From assembly GCF_025231525.1 (NCBI RefSeq), contig NZ_CP103057.1, positions 1,009,001 through 1,073,000 on the forward strand: a stretch of DNA of 64,000 nucleotides, written 5' to 3'. This stretch comes from Sphingomonas endolithica. GTDB taxonomy: Bacteria; Pseudomonadota; Alphaproteobacteria; Sphingomonadales; Sphingomonadaceae. The notes under the pieces were generated by a model. That model saw nothing but the letters and a program-made list of their open reading frames with translations, was not told the origin of the DNA and made no database searches. Both the position numbers and the translations under genes were made by a program. Position 1 is the first letter of the stretch; the number at the start of each line of letters is the position of its first letter. Of the stretch, positions 25,487 to 34,436 are shown piece by piece.

Positions 25487-25588
25487 TTCCCCGGCGAAGG
25501 CCGGGGTCCAGTAGCGATGGCAGAGGTTACGACGCGCAGCGCCCACCACCTTCCGCTTACCAACTGGACCCCGGCCTCCGCCGGGGAA
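25487..25588. repeat. palindromic intergenic element, family A copy 2
   Basis: TTCCCCGGCGAAGGCCGGGG with GTCCAGT on the left and ACTGGACCCCGGCCTCCGCC with GGGGAA on the right form an inverted repeat, enclosing about 50 bases. The inner sequence ACGCGCAGCGCCCACCACC resembles the middle of copy 1. It lies 8 bp after the mfd stop, between convergent genes. Confidence 0.8.
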
Positions 25589-25615
25589 CAGCTTAATCAG
25601 CGCGTCCGGCCAAAC

Positions 25616-26038
25616 CTAAGAGCTATGATCCGCCACGATCCGCCACCCGCCCGCCTCGCGCACGAACACCAGCGACGTCGGCCCACGCTGCTCGCGCGCC
25701 TCCGCAAACCGCAGCCGGTACCGTGCGATCAGCAGCGCATGTCGCGCGTCGAGCAGCGTGAAGCGGATCACCTCGAACGACAGCGTGCCTCGCTTCGCCG
25801 CCACCTCCGGCGCAAAACGCGGGCGATAGCGCGCAGCGATCGCCGCCTTGCCGCTGACGATCCCGTCCTTGACCACGAAGCTGGTATCGGCCGCCGCCGA
25901 ATAGACGCGCATGAAACGATCGAGATCGCCCGCATTCCAGCCGGCGGCGCTATCGGTCATCGCCGCCATTATCTCCGCCTGGGCCACAGCGACCGGCGTC
26001 GGAGCAGCAGCAAACACGGCAACCACGATACCGATCAT
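25616..26038 (-). CDS. DUF4440 / SnoaL-like NTF2-fold protein, exported
   Basis: The 140-residue protein has a short hydrophobic N terminus (IGIVVAVFAAAPTPVAVAQA, a likely signal peptide). An NTF2-like domain follows: AAMTDSAAGWNAGDLDRFMRVYSAAADTSFV ... SGKAAIAARYRPRF ... TSLVFVREAGGWRIVADHSS. The AWNxGDLDxFM and GGWRIVxDHSS signatures fit the SgcJ/EcaC/DUF4440 group. Such domains bind small ligands or act as cyclases or isomerases; nothing more specific can be said. Its ATG overlaps the stop of the EAL-domain gene as ATGA, so it is translated with it. Confidence 0.75.
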   Translation of the reverse strand: MIGIVVAVFAAAPTPVAVAQAEIMAAMTDSAAGWNAGDLDRFMRVYSAAADTSFVVKDGIVSGKAAIAARYRPRFAPEVAAKRGTLSFEVIRFTLLDARHALLIARYRLRFAEAREQRGPTSLVFVREAGGWRIVADHSS

Positions 26039-28020
26039 GCGCGTTTCTCCAGCAAGCCGACCAGCGCCGAGCTCGACACCGCCTCCGAGCACAGGAAGCC
26101 CTGATAATATTGGCAGCCTTCCTTGGCCAGGAGATCGAGCTGTTCCTCGGTCTCCACGCCTTCGGCGATCACCGACAGGCCGAGCGACCGCGCCATGTCG
26201 ATCACGCCGCGCACGACCACGCGGTCGCGCGCCGTGCCGGTGATGTCCTGCGCCAGTTTCTTGTCGATCTTCAGATAATCGAGCGGCAACGACTTGAGAT
26301 AGGCGAGGCTGGAATAGCCGGTGCCGAAATCGTCGATCGCCGTGCGACAGCCGGCCTGGCGGAACGTGGTGAGCAGGTCGGCGGCAATGCTCAGATCCTC
26401 GATCAAGCCGCTCTCGGTGATCTCCAGCGTCAGCCGTTGGCTCGGGAATCCGCTGCTATCGATTCGGTCGAGGAACAGGTCGGCGAAGCCCGGGCGGGCG
26501 ATGTCGCCCGCGGTCAGGTTCAGCGACAGCCGCAGCTTCGACAAGGGCTCGGGCCAGGCCGCCGCACGCTGCAGCACGATCTGCTGGATGTGATCGGACA
26601 ATGCGATCTCCAGATGGGCACGGGCGGCAGCCGCGAACAGCAGGTCTGCGCCGATCCTGCCCAACGTACCGTGCTCCCAGCGTGCCAATGCCTCCACGCC
26701 GACGATCGTGCCATCCCCCATCGCCACCTGCGGCTGATACAGGATGTCGATCTCGCCCCGTTCGATCGCGGTCCCCAGCTCCGATGCCAGCCGATCGACC
26801 GGGGCATCGCGTCGATCGGCATCGGCGACCCGCACCGAAGCGCTGTCCGACGCCTTGGCATCTGCCAACGCCTCGCTCGCGCGACGGAGCAATGCCGTCG
26901 CGTCGTCTTGCGGCGCACGCTCGGCAATGGCGATGCGGCAACCCAGCACGGCGATCGAACTGCCCACCACGAAGGGTTTGGCCAGCACGCCGGCAATCCG
27001 TTCTACCGCCAGGTCGATCCGCGCGCGCGGCTGTTGCGTCGCGACCAGGAACTCGGACCCGCCCATCCGCGTGACCAATACCCCCTTGTCCAACGTCTCG
27101 CGTGCTGCCTCCTCGATCCGCTTGTACGTGCTGCGCAACAACGCATCGCCGGCTGCGCGGCCATAAGCGGTGTTGATCACCTCGAAGCGGTTGAGCGCGA
27201 CCAGTACGACCGCAAGCGGCGCTCCCGCCAGCAGGCGCCGGTCGATCCAGCGGCGCGTGCCGCCGACATCGCGGGCGCCGGCCAAGGCGTCGTGCATCGC
27301 AGCGGTGGAGTTGGGCGCACTACCCAGCGGCTCGACCAGCGCATCGACGCGCCGTTTCGCGGCATCATGCTGGACATGCTGCACCACCCGTCCGACGCCG
27401 GCGATGTCGTTCGCAAAAGCCGTCGCCGGCCGCGACGACAGCCGCCGCAACGCCGCCACCGCTGCGCGCCGCTCCGCCGTATCGAGCTTGCGCAGCAACG
27501 TGCGCGGCGATGCATCCTCGGCGACGTCGAGCAATCCCGCCAGCGCCGGCGTCAATTGCATCGTCCGCGCACCCAGATCGAACCGCCAGCCGAGCGGATC
27601 GGCAGGCGCACTCGGCCGCCAGTCGCCGGCCATCCGCGCGGCATGGCGCGCGGCGAAGCGCACCGCCTGGACGAACTCCGCTTCGCTGAACGGACTCGCC
27701 AGGAAATGCGTCGCCCCGGCATCGTAAAAACGCGGTATGGCATGCAAATCGCCGCGCGAGACCAGCGCCAGCATCGCACCGCCATTGGCGCCGACCGCAT
27801 CCTCCAGCGCCGCCGCCGCCTCCAGCCCCTCGGCCAGTGATCCGCGCGCATCGATCACCGCCACGGCCGCGCCGCCGGTCAGGAAGCGGCGCTCGGCACC
27901 TTCCGACCGCCTGGCGGCGACGACCTGCCAGCCTGCCCGGACGGCCGATGCGGCGAGTTCGTCGCGCTGCCGGAACGACAGGATATACAGTCGGTCCGCC
28001 TGTACGTCGGTCAATCTCAC
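26035..28020 (-). CDS. GGDEF-EAL protein with degenerate GGDEF and intact EAL domain
   Basis: The 661-residue soluble protein has an N-terminal receiver-like domain (about 1-130) in which the usual Lys near its end is replaced (FLASPFSE). A linker domain precedes a GGDEF domain (about 255-400) whose signature reads GGSEF, so cyclase activity is unlikely. The EAL domain (about 410-655) keeps all catalytic motifs: VEALARW, LSLNLT, LEITESG, AIDDFGTGYSSL, LKIDKK and AEGVET. It should hydrolyse c-di-GMP. The start is a GTG at 28020. It is divergent from moaA and coupled to the DUF4440 gene. Two PilZ proteins in the window are possible downstream readers. Confidence 0.87.
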   Translation of the reverse strand: MRLTDVQADRLYILSFRQRDELAASAVRAGWQVVAARRSEGAERRFLTGGAAVAVIDARGSLAEGLEAAAALEDAVGANGGAMLALVSRGDLHAIPRFYDAGATHFLASPFSEAEFVQAVRFAARHAARMAGDWRPSAPADPLGWRFDLGARTMQLTPALAGLLDVAEDASPRTLLRKLDTAERRAAVAALRRLSSRPATAFANDIAGVGRVVQHVQHDAAKRRVDALVEPLGSAPNSTAAMHDALAGARDVGGTRRWIDRRLLAGAPLAVVLVALNRFEVINTAYGRAAGDALLRSTYKRIEEAARETLDKGVLVTRMGGSEFLVATQQPRARIDLAVERIAGVLAKPFVVGSSIAVLGCRIAIAERAPQDDATALLRRASEALADAKASDSASVRVADADRRDAPVDRLASELGTAIERGEIDILYQPQVAMGDGTIVGVEALARWEHGTLGRIGADLLFAAAARAHLEIALSDHIQQIVLQRAAAWPEPLSKLRLSLNLTAGDIARPGFADLFLDRIDSSGFPSQRLTLEITESGLIEDLSIAADLLTTFRQAGCRTAIDDFGTGYSSLAYLKSLPLDYLKIDKKLAQDITGTARDRVVVRGVIDMARSLGLSVIAEGVETEEQLDLLAKEGCQYYQGFLCSEAVSSSALVGLLEKRA

Positions 28021-28144
28021 CCCCGGCTCGAATTGCTGGCCCCTTCCTGCTCTGTCCGACGTTTACACCGCAAGGACAAGGCTTCTCCGCGGCCATCGGG
28101 CAATCGCCCTTGTTCCACCTCCTCCAAAGGCCTAGCTTTCGCCT

Positions 28145-29140
28145 ATGTCCTGTGCGCCCAATCTGATCGATAGCCATGGTCGTACCATCAGCTATCTGCG
28201 CATCTCGGTCACCGACCGCTGCGACCTGCGCTGCCGCTATTGCATGGCCGAGCATATGACGTTCCTGCCCAAGGCGGCGGTGCTCAGCCTGGACGAGATG
28301 GCGATCATCGCCGAACGCTTCATCGCGCGCGGGATCCGCAAGATCCGTCTGACCGGCGGCGAGCCGCTGGTCCGCCGCGATGTCGGGCAATTGGTGCGCC
28401 GGCTCGGCCACCATGTCGGGCATGGGCTGGACGAGCTGACCATGACGACCAACGGCAACCACCTGGTCGAGCATTCGGCGGCGTTGGTCGATGCCGGCAT
28501 GCGCCGCATCAACGTCAGCCTCGACACGCGCGATCCGGCGCTGTTCCGCCACATCACCCGCCACGGCGACGTCGCCCGCGTGATCGGCGGCATCTTCGCC
28601 GCGCGCGATGCCGGCCTGCGGGTCAAGATCAACATGGTGGCGCTGAAAGGCCAGAACGATCGCGAGATCGGCTCCATGCTCGCTTGGTGCCGCGACGAAG
28701 GGCTGGATCTCACGCTGATCGAGACCATGCCGTTGGGCGCGATCGACGAAGATCGCACCGACCGCTTCGTGCCGCTAGGTGCTGTCCTGGACGAACTCAA
28801 GGCCGAGTTCCCGCTGGTGCGCGACACACATGATAGCGGCGGCCCCGCGCGCTACTGGCGCATCGACGGAAGCGACACCCGGCTGGGGCTCATTTCCCCG
28901 CTGACCGCCAACTTCTGCAGCACCTGCAACCGCGTCCGGCTGACGACCGAAGGTATCCTCTACACCTGTCTCGGCCATGACGATCAGGTCGATCTCAAGA
29001 CGATCCTGCGGGTACAGGGCGTGGCCGGGCTCGATGCCGCGCTGGATGCGGCGATGGGCTCCAAGCCGCTGGCACATGAATTCGACATCGCCGCCGCCGC
29101 GCCCGCCGTCAGCCGACACATGAGCGTGACCGGTGGTTGA
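28145..29140 (+). CDS. moaA: GTP 3',8-cyclase MoaA
   Basis: The 331-residue radical-SAM enzyme has the N-terminal cluster motif CDLRCRYC (residues 22-29, RISVTDRCDLRCRYCMAE) and IRKIRLTGGEPLVRRD. The second C-terminal cluster is formed by FCSTCNRVRLTTEG with a later Cys in YTCLGHD. It makes cyclic pyranopterin precursor for molybdenum cofactor. The usual C-terminal GG is present (SVTGG). No other moa gene is nearby; nadK follows after 6 bp and is probably co-transcribed. A molybdenum hydroxylase subunit at 5662 would need this cofactor. Confidence 0.95.
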   Translation: MSCAPNLIDSHGRTISYLRISVTDRCDLRCRYCMAEHMTFLPKAAVLSLDEMAIIAERFIARGIRKIRLTGGEPLVRRDVGQLVRRLGHHVGHGLDELTMTTNGNHLVEHSAALVDAGMRRINVSLDTRDPALFRHITRHGDVARVIGGIFAARDAGLRVKINMVALKGQNDREIGSMLAWCRDEGLDLTLIETMPLGAIDEDRTDRFVPLGAVLDELKAEFPLVRDTHDSGGPARYWRIDGSDTRLGLISPLTANFCSTCNRVRLTTEGILYTCLGHDDQVDLKTILRVQGVAGLDAALDAAMGSKPLAHEFDIAAAAPAVSRHMSVTGG

Positions 29141-29146
29141 GACAGG

Positions 29147-29923
29147 ATGAGCGAGCAACGCCGCGCCCTGGTCGCCTCCCCTACCCCTCCGGCGCAGGAG
29201 GCCGCGCGCGAGCTGGCCGACGCGCATGATTGGGTACCGCTGGAGGAAGCCGAGCTGATCGTCGCGCTCGGCGGCGACGGCTTCATGCTGCAGACGCTGC
29301 ATGCCATGCTCGAGCGGCGCAAACCGGTCATACCGGTGTTCGGCATGAACCTTGGCACCGTCGGCTTCCTGATGAACGAATGGCAGCGTCACGGGCTGCA
29401 CGATCGGCTGGCGCGGACCAGGCCGTTCAAGGTCGTGCCGCTGGCGATGACGGCCGAGACGATGGGCGGCGAGATCGTCACCCTCCCGGCGATCAACGAA
29501 GTGTCGCTGCTGCGCGAGACGCGCCAGACCGCCAAGTTGGAAGTCACCCTCAACGACCGCATCGTGCTGCCCGAACTGGCCTGCGACGGCATTCTCGTGG
29601 CGACGCCCGCCGGCTCGACCGCCTACAATTTCTCGGCCCAGGGCCCGATCCTGCCGCTGGGCTCGGCGATGCTGGCACTGACCCCGATCAGCCCGTTCCG
29701 CCCCCGCCGCTGGCGCGGCGCGATCCTGCCCGACAAGGCACGCATCGGCATCCGCGTGCTCGAACCCGACAAGAGGCCGGTCAGCGCCGTTGCCGATCAG
29801 CGCGAGGTTCGTGATGTTTCGCGCGTCGACATCGTCATCGATCGCGCCCGCGAACTCACCTTGCTGTTCGATCCCGAACATGCGCTCGACGATCGCATCA
29901 CGATGGAGCAATTCGCCGCCTGA
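29147..29923 (+). CDS. nadK: NAD kinase
   Basis: The 258-residue protein contains the diagnostic GGDGFMLQTLH motif (near residue 43), FGMNLGTVGFLMNEW and GILVATPAGSTAYNFSAQGPILPL, the ATP- and NAD-binding segments of bacterial NAD kinases. It phosphorylates NAD to NADP. It is short compared with E. coli NadK (292) because the N terminus is trimmed, as in other alphaproteobacteria. The ATG at 29147 follows the moaA stop by 6 bp. A hairpin after the stop probably ends the moaA-nadK transcript. Confidence 0.94.
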   Translation: MSEQRRALVASPTPPAQEAARELADAHDWVPLEEAELIVALGGDGFMLQTLHAMLERRKPVIPVFGMNLGTVGFLMNEWQRHGLHDRLARTRPFKVVPLAMTAETMGGEIVTLPAINEVSLLRETRQTAKLEVTLNDRIVLPELACDGILVATPAGSTAYNFSAQGPILPLGSAMLALTPISPFRPRRWRGAILPDKARIGIRVLEPDKRPVSAVADQREVRDVSRVDIVIDRARELTLLFDPEHALDDRITMEQFAA

Positions 29924-29937
29924 GCGATAATAGCCGC

Positions 29938-29961
29938 CGAACGGGGTTGCATCCCCGTTCG
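29938..29961 (+). terminator. hairpin after nadK, probable terminator
   Basis: CGAACGGGG and CCCCGTTCG make a 9-bp perfect stem around TTGCAT, 14 bases after the nadK stop and 30 before the tRNA gene. The downstream T content is weak (AGCCGTTTATAG), so termination may be partial. Confidence 0.55.
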
Positions 29962-29990
29962 AGCCGTTTATAGAACCGGCCTCGGCTCAT

Positions 29991-30065
29991 TCCCCGATAG
30001 CTCAGCGGTAGAGTAGGTGACTGTTAATCACTTGGTCGTTGGTTCGAATCCAACTCGGGGAGCCA
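29991..30065 (+). tRNA. tRNA-Asn (anticodon GTT)
   Basis: A 75-base cloverleaf can be drawn. The acceptor TCCCCGA pairs with TCGGGGA. The D-arm is GCTC..GAGT with loop AGCGGTA. The anticodon stem TGACT/AATCA carries loop CTGTTAA with anticodon GTT, reading AAC/AAT. The T-arm TTGGTTCGAATCCAA follows. The discriminator is G and the CCA end is encoded (30063-30065). No integrase or repeated tRNA 3' end is seen downstream. Confidence 0.96.
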
Positions 30066-30136
30066 GTTCCAGCCTGCAATGCGCGGGTTGGAGGATGTGG
30101 CAAATGACTGCAACCACAGCGTTGGCACAATAAGGG

Positions 30137-31195
30137 TCAGACGCGACAGCGCTCGAGTTCTCGGCGCAGCGTCTCGACCATTTCCGCGGCCGGCATCGCG
30201 CGGGAAAGCGGCGCACCCCGGCCGGCCCATTGCGCACCGAAACCATGCTCGCCCCGCGCCACGGCCGCTGCGTGAAGCGCCTTCGCGGCATCATAGGCGA
30301 TCGGGTAATCGGGCGGCAGCCTGTCGGCGACGTAATCGGCAAGCGCCGTGAAGCGGTTGCCCAGCGCCCGCGCAGGTCGGCCGGAAATGATCGGCGTCAG
30401 CCGTGTATGATCGGCCCCCGCCCCCGTCAGAGCGGCGCGATACGCCGTGTCGGCGGCAGATTCCGGGCAGGCAATGAATGCGGTACCCAGCTGGGCGGCC
30501 GCCGCGCCGAGATCGAGGGCGGCGGCGATACCAGCACCATCCATGATCCCGCCAGCTGCGATGATGGGTACGCCTGCCTCTCGCACCAGCAACCGCGTTA
30601 GTGCGATCATGCCGAGCGCATCGTCCGGTGCGTGAGGGTCGAAGACCCCGCGATGCCCGCCTGCCTCGACCCCCTGCGCAACGATGGCATCGATGCCGGC
30701 CGCTGCGATGGCGCGTGCCTCCTGGGGGCTTGTGGCGGTCGCCATCATATAGATGCCGCGCGTGCGCAGCGCCGATAGCGCGTCAGCGGAGGGCAGTCCG
30801 AAGTGGAAGCTGACGACAGGTGGCGCCAGTTCCAGCAGCATCGCCAGCATATCGGGATCGTCGGCGAAGCTCCGGTAGCGCGGGCGGAGCGCTGTGGGAG
30901 GCGCAGCGCCGAACTCGGCAAAAAGCGGGGCGAGCCATTCCAGCCACGCTGCCTCTCGGGCGACATTGGGCTTTGGTGTGTCATGAACGAACAGGTTGAC
31001 GTTGAAGGCGCGTGCCGTCCTGCCGCGCACTTCCTCGATCATCGCGCGAGCGCCTGCCGCATCCGTCGCGCCTACTCCAATGGAGCCAAGCCCCCCAGCT
31101 TCGGAAACCGAGGCCGCCAGCTTTGGTGTCGAGACGCCCGCCATGGGCGCCTGGATCAAGGGGATCGTGAGATGAAGGCGATCGATCAAGGACAT
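30137..31195 (-). CDS. nitronate monooxygenase-family flavoprotein (type 2)
   Basis: The 352-residue protein begins LTIPLIQAPMAGVSTPKLAASVSEAGGLGSIG, the canonical FMN-binding start of nitronate monooxygenases. It continues with VNLFVHDTP, GIDAIVAQGVEAGGHRGVFD (catalytic-loop His) and VPIIAAGGIMDGAGIAAALDLGAAAAQLGTAFI. It is clearly a different subfamily from the enzyme at 9604-10572, which lacks the APMAG start. The ATG at 31195 is used. It converges on tRNA-Asn and stands alone. Confidence 0.85.
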   Translation of the reverse strand: MSLIDRLHLTIPLIQAPMAGVSTPKLAASVSEAGGLGSIGVGATDAAGARAMIEEVRGRTARAFNVNLFVHDTPKPNVAREAAWLEWLAPLFAEFGAAPPTALRPRYRSFADDPDMLAMLLELAPPVVSFHFGLPSADALSALRTRGIYMMATATSPQEARAIAAAGIDAIVAQGVEAGGHRGVFDPHAPDDALGMIALTRLLVREAGVPIIAAGGIMDGAGIAAALDLGAAAAQLGTAFIACPESAADTAYRAALTGAGADHTRLTPIISGRPARALGNRFTALADYVADRLPPDYPIAYDAAKALHAAAVARGEHGFGAQWAGRGAPLSRAMPAAEMVETLRRELERCRV

Positions 31196-31406
31196 ATGCG
31201 GGCAGCATCCGTCGGGAAGCAAAAAGCCCCCTCGGTTTGGGTTGTACTAGACCGAGCAAATATCCTCTGAATGGCTTCCTGGCTGCAAGCCGATTTGATG
31301 CTGCGGTGGATTGTTCGGGCGAATTCCTCCAATGGCGCATCTATGCAGCACGTTCGGCTCCGGGGTCTTGAAGAGGGCTAAAAGCTCTCATGTTTTTTGC
31401 TGGCGA

Positions 31407-32687
31407 TCACGCCTTCCACATTTCACCTTGCCCTCGCCCGCCGCCTCCATCCTCCGTGAGAGCGGCACTCGCCAAGGCTGCCGCTTGCGACGCACCCCCG
31501 GCGGTCGCCATCTCCGCCGCCAGCTCTTCCGCCGCCCGTCGATAGCATGCATTCCCCGTCACCGTGCGCAGTGCCGCGGACAGGCTGCGCACCGTCAGCC
31601 ACCGTGGCGACAGCGACAGCCCCGCCCCGACACGCACCACCCGCGCCGCGGTCCCGGGCTGCTCGAAGGCGATCGGCAGCGCGACGATCGGCACGCCCGC
31701 CGCGAGCGCATCCAGTACCGAGTTGAAGCCACCGTGCAGCACGGCCGCCACGCAGCGGGACAGGATCGCCTCCTGCGGCCAGAATGCGCGCACCAGCGGA
31801 TCGCCGGGCAGCGCCGCTGCTTGTTCTGCGCTCAGGCCGCCGCCATGCCCGATCACTGCGCGCGCGCCGATCGCGGCGCATGCCTGCGCCATCATCGCGA
31901 ACAACCTGCGCCGGCTACCTTGCAGCGTGCCCAGCGAGCAAAAAATGAGCGGTCGTCCATCCGCGGGCAGATCGGGCTCTTCACGCGTCACCGAGCGCCA
32001 GGGACCGCCAAAGACGATCGGTGCCGTGCGCGGATAATCGAGCCCCTGCGGACATTGCGCCACGACAAGGCGGGGTGCGCCCTCGCGCTCCAGCCCCCAT
32101 GCCCGGCGTCGCGCGTCCAGTACCTGCGTGATCGGGCGCAGCAGCACGTCCGAAACGGCATAGCCGCCGCGATTACGAAATCGGCCAAGCCTGTTTGCCC
32201 GGTAAGCCCATCCGAGAAACGGCGGCGGCACGTCGGGCTCGCGCAGCAGCGGCAGGCCGGTGACACTGACGACATAGGGAACCCCGATCCGCCGCGCGAT
32301 CAGCGACCCTGCTGGCTCCGCCGAATCAGCGATGACCGCATCGACACCGATCCGCTCCAGCAGGGTGGGTGCATGGTCGAGCAACGCTTCGGTCATCGTC
32401 GCCGTGGCCCGGATCATCCGGGTCAGGCCGATCGGTCCTGTCGCGTCCGCTAGCCTGGCGAGATAGCCGGCCAGTGCCCCGGGTCGGGCGCTCGAACCAT
32501 CCAGTGCGGCAAAGCCGACATCCGGTTCCCGCACCAATGATGCAGCGTCGGCTATATGGACCATCGTCACCCGGTGGCCATGCGCCATCATAGCGGTGCC
32601 AAGCGCTTGCAGTGGATTGAAGTGCCCGGGTGTGGGCGGCGCGATGATCGCGATGTGGCGGCTAGCGGGGATCACACACCTGCGCAT
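31407..32687 (-). CDS. GT1-family glycosyltransferase, carotenoid glucosyltransferase (CrtX)-like
   Basis: The 426-residue protein has the GT-B layout of UDP-glycosyltransferases. The N-terminal Rossmann segment IAIIAPPTPGHFNPLQALGTAMMAHGHRVTMVHI is followed by a C-terminal nucleotide-sugar domain with LIFCSLGTLQGSRR, VRAFWPQEAILSRCVAAVLHGGFNSVLDALAAGVPIVALPIAFEQPGTAARV. The HGGFNSVLDAL and PIAFEQPG forms are what I recall from zeaxanthin glucosyltransferase CrtX. Sphingomonads glycosylate their yellow carotenoids, so this is plausible. No other crt gene is in the window. The start is ATG 32687, immediately preceded by a TTG. Confidence 0.7.
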   Translation of the reverse strand: MRRCVIPASRHIAIIAPPTPGHFNPLQALGTAMMAHGHRVTMVHIADAASLVREPDVGFAALDGSSARPGALAGYLARLADATGPIGLTRMIRATATMTEALLDHAPTLLERIGVDAVIADSAEPAGSLIARRIGVPYVVSVTGLPLLREPDVPPPFLGWAYRANRLGRFRNRGGYAVSDVLLRPITQVLDARRRAWGLEREGAPRLVVAQCPQGLDYPRTAPIVFGGPWRSVTREEPDLPADGRPLIFCSLGTLQGSRRRLFAMMAQACAAIGARAVIGHGGGLSAEQAAALPGDPLVRAFWPQEAILSRCVAAVLHGGFNSVLDALAAGVPIVALPIAFEQPGTAARVVRVGAGLSLSPRWLTVRSLSAALRTVTGNACYRRAAEELAAEMATAGGASQAAALASAALTEDGGGGRGQGEMWKA

Positions 32688-32942
32688 CAATCAACGGAAG
32701 TGTTGCGCTAGGTTCCGCCGACGCCGCTGTCGAGAGGAGATGGCGGGCGGCAAGAGGCGATCGGAGTGATTGGCGCTTCGCGAGCTGATCAGCCGTGGCT
32801 GGAAACTGCCCCGCAAGCCGTGCTGTGATAGGTTTCCAGATTGAAGCATCGGGCCAACCAGCGGCCGGTGACAATGTGCCTCGGTCATCGACGATCCCAC
32901 GCTGTGTAGACGTTTCGCTTCATTGCTGGTTGAGAGATAGGC

Positions 32943-34247
32943 ATGCCCGTCACCGACATAGCCACCCGCACCTATGATCACGGTTTCCGTCTGGATCCGA
33001 TCGTCCGCAGCCTGCTCGATACGGATTTCTACAAGCTATTGATGCTGCAGATGATCCGGCATCTCTACCCGGACGTGCAGGCCACCTTCGCGCTCATCAA
33101 CCGGACGAAGAGCGTGCGACTGGCGGACACGATCGACGAGCAAGAATTGCGAGCGCAACTGGATCACGCGCGCACCGTTCGCTTCAGCAAGAAGGAGCTG
33201 ATCTGGCTCGCCGGCAACAGCTTCGCCGGGCAGGCGCGCATCTTCGGGGCGGATTTTCTCGCCTGGCTCGCCGACTTCCAGCTTCCCGACTACGCGTTGC
33301 GCCGCGTGGACGGACAGTTCGAACTGAGCTTTGCGGGTCCGTGGACGCACACGACGATGTGGGAAATCCCGGCGCTCACGATCATCAACGAACTGCGCTC
33401 GCGGGCCGCGACCAAGGAGATGGATCGCTTCGCGATGGACGTGCTTTATGCCCGTGCCAAAGCGAAGATGTGGGACAAGGTCGTACGGCTGCGCCCCCTG
33501 CCCGATCTCGTCATCTCCGATTTCGGCACGCGCCGGCGCCATGGTTTCCTGTGGCAGCGCTGGTGCGTGGAGGCACTCAAGGAGGGCCTGGGGGGCCGTT
33601 TCATCGGCACCTCCAACGTGCTGCTGGCGATGGACAACGATCTCGAGGCGATCGGTACCAACGCCCATGAACTGCCGATGGTGTTTGCCGCGCTCGCGAA
33701 CGACGAGACGGAGATCGCCTCTGCACCCTACCGCGTGCTCGATGATTGGCGGCGTCATTACGGGGGCAATCTGTTGATCGTGCTTCCCGATGCCTTCGGC
33801 ACCACGTCCTTCCTCGCTCATGCCCCCGACTGGGTGGCCGACTGGACCGGCTTCCGTCCGGACAGCGCACCGCCAATCCCGGGCGGCGAGCAGATCATCC
33901 GCTGGTGGCAGGCACATGGCCGCGATCCCCACTCCAAGCTGTTGATCTTTTCCGACGGCATGGATGTCGATTCGATCGAGGAGACGTATCGGCACTTCGA
34001 CAAACGCGTGCGGATGAGCTTTGGCTGGGGCACGAACCTGACCAACGATTTCCGCGGCTGCGCGCCCGACGGCACGATCGGGCTGGAGCCGATCTCGCTC
34101 GTCGTCAAGGTGACGAGCGCCAACGGCCATCCCGCAGTGAAGCTTTCCGACAACCCTGCGAAGGCGACCGGAGACCCGGACGAGATCGCGCGCTATCTAC
34201 GCATCTTCGGGACGGACGGGCTCAGAACCGTTGCAGTGTCAGTCTGA
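32943..34247 (+). CDS. pncB: nicotinate phosphoribosyltransferase
   Basis: The 434-residue protein contains [32 protein letters not shown] at the N terminus, the nicotinate-binding TDxYK motif. [13 protein letters not shown] follows with the catalytic His region, then [27 protein letters not shown] for phosphoribosyl binding. It makes nicotinate mononucleotide for NAD salvage. The length fits the PncB family. nadK (29147) lies 3 kb away, with no direct operon link. The 250-bp upstream region shows no regulator site I can name. Confidence 0.95.
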   Translation: MPVTDIATRTYDHGFRLDPIVRSLLDTDFYKLLMLQMIRHLYPDVQATFALINRTKSVRLADTIDEQELRAQLDHARTVRFSKKELIWLAGNSFAGQARIFGADFLAWLADFQLPDYALRRVDGQFELSFAGPWTHTTMWEIPALTIINELRSRAATKEMDRFAMDVLYARAKAKMWDKVVRLRPLPDLVISDFGTRRRHGFLWQRWCVEALKEGLGGRFIGTSNVLLAMDNDLEAIGTNAHELPMVFAALANDETEIASAPYRVLDDWRRHYGGNLLIVLPDAFGTTSFLAHAPDWVADWTGFRPDSAPPIPGGEQIIRWWQAHGRDPHSKLLIFSDGMDVDSIEETYRHFDKRVRMSFGWGTNLTNDFRGCAPDGTIGLEPISLVVKVTSANGHPAVKLSDNPAKATGDPDEIARYLRIFGTDGLRTVAVSV

Positions 34248-34436
34248 CCGCCGTCGGCAGATCGGGTCGCTCCCGTTCCGCGACGCGCCAGCGCTTCCAT
34301 ACACATCGACTTAAAGCTTGATGCTGCCGGTTGTGCCGGTCTGCGACCCACAGAGACGCAGGTGGTAGTTTGCGGACCGGGCACTACATAGCGCAGGCGA
34401 TGAACCCGCAGGCAGCACCCTTCCGAGCGGCGCGCA

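Noticed and set aside
28021..28144. A possible molybdenum-cofactor riboswitch before moaA
   Set aside because: The 124-bp leader shows no convincing paired architecture matching that class, and such riboswitches are not expected here.
29991..30065. tRNA-Asn as a possible integration site
   Set aside because: No integrase gene, no repeat of the tRNA 3' end, and flanking genes are ordinary chromosomal ones.
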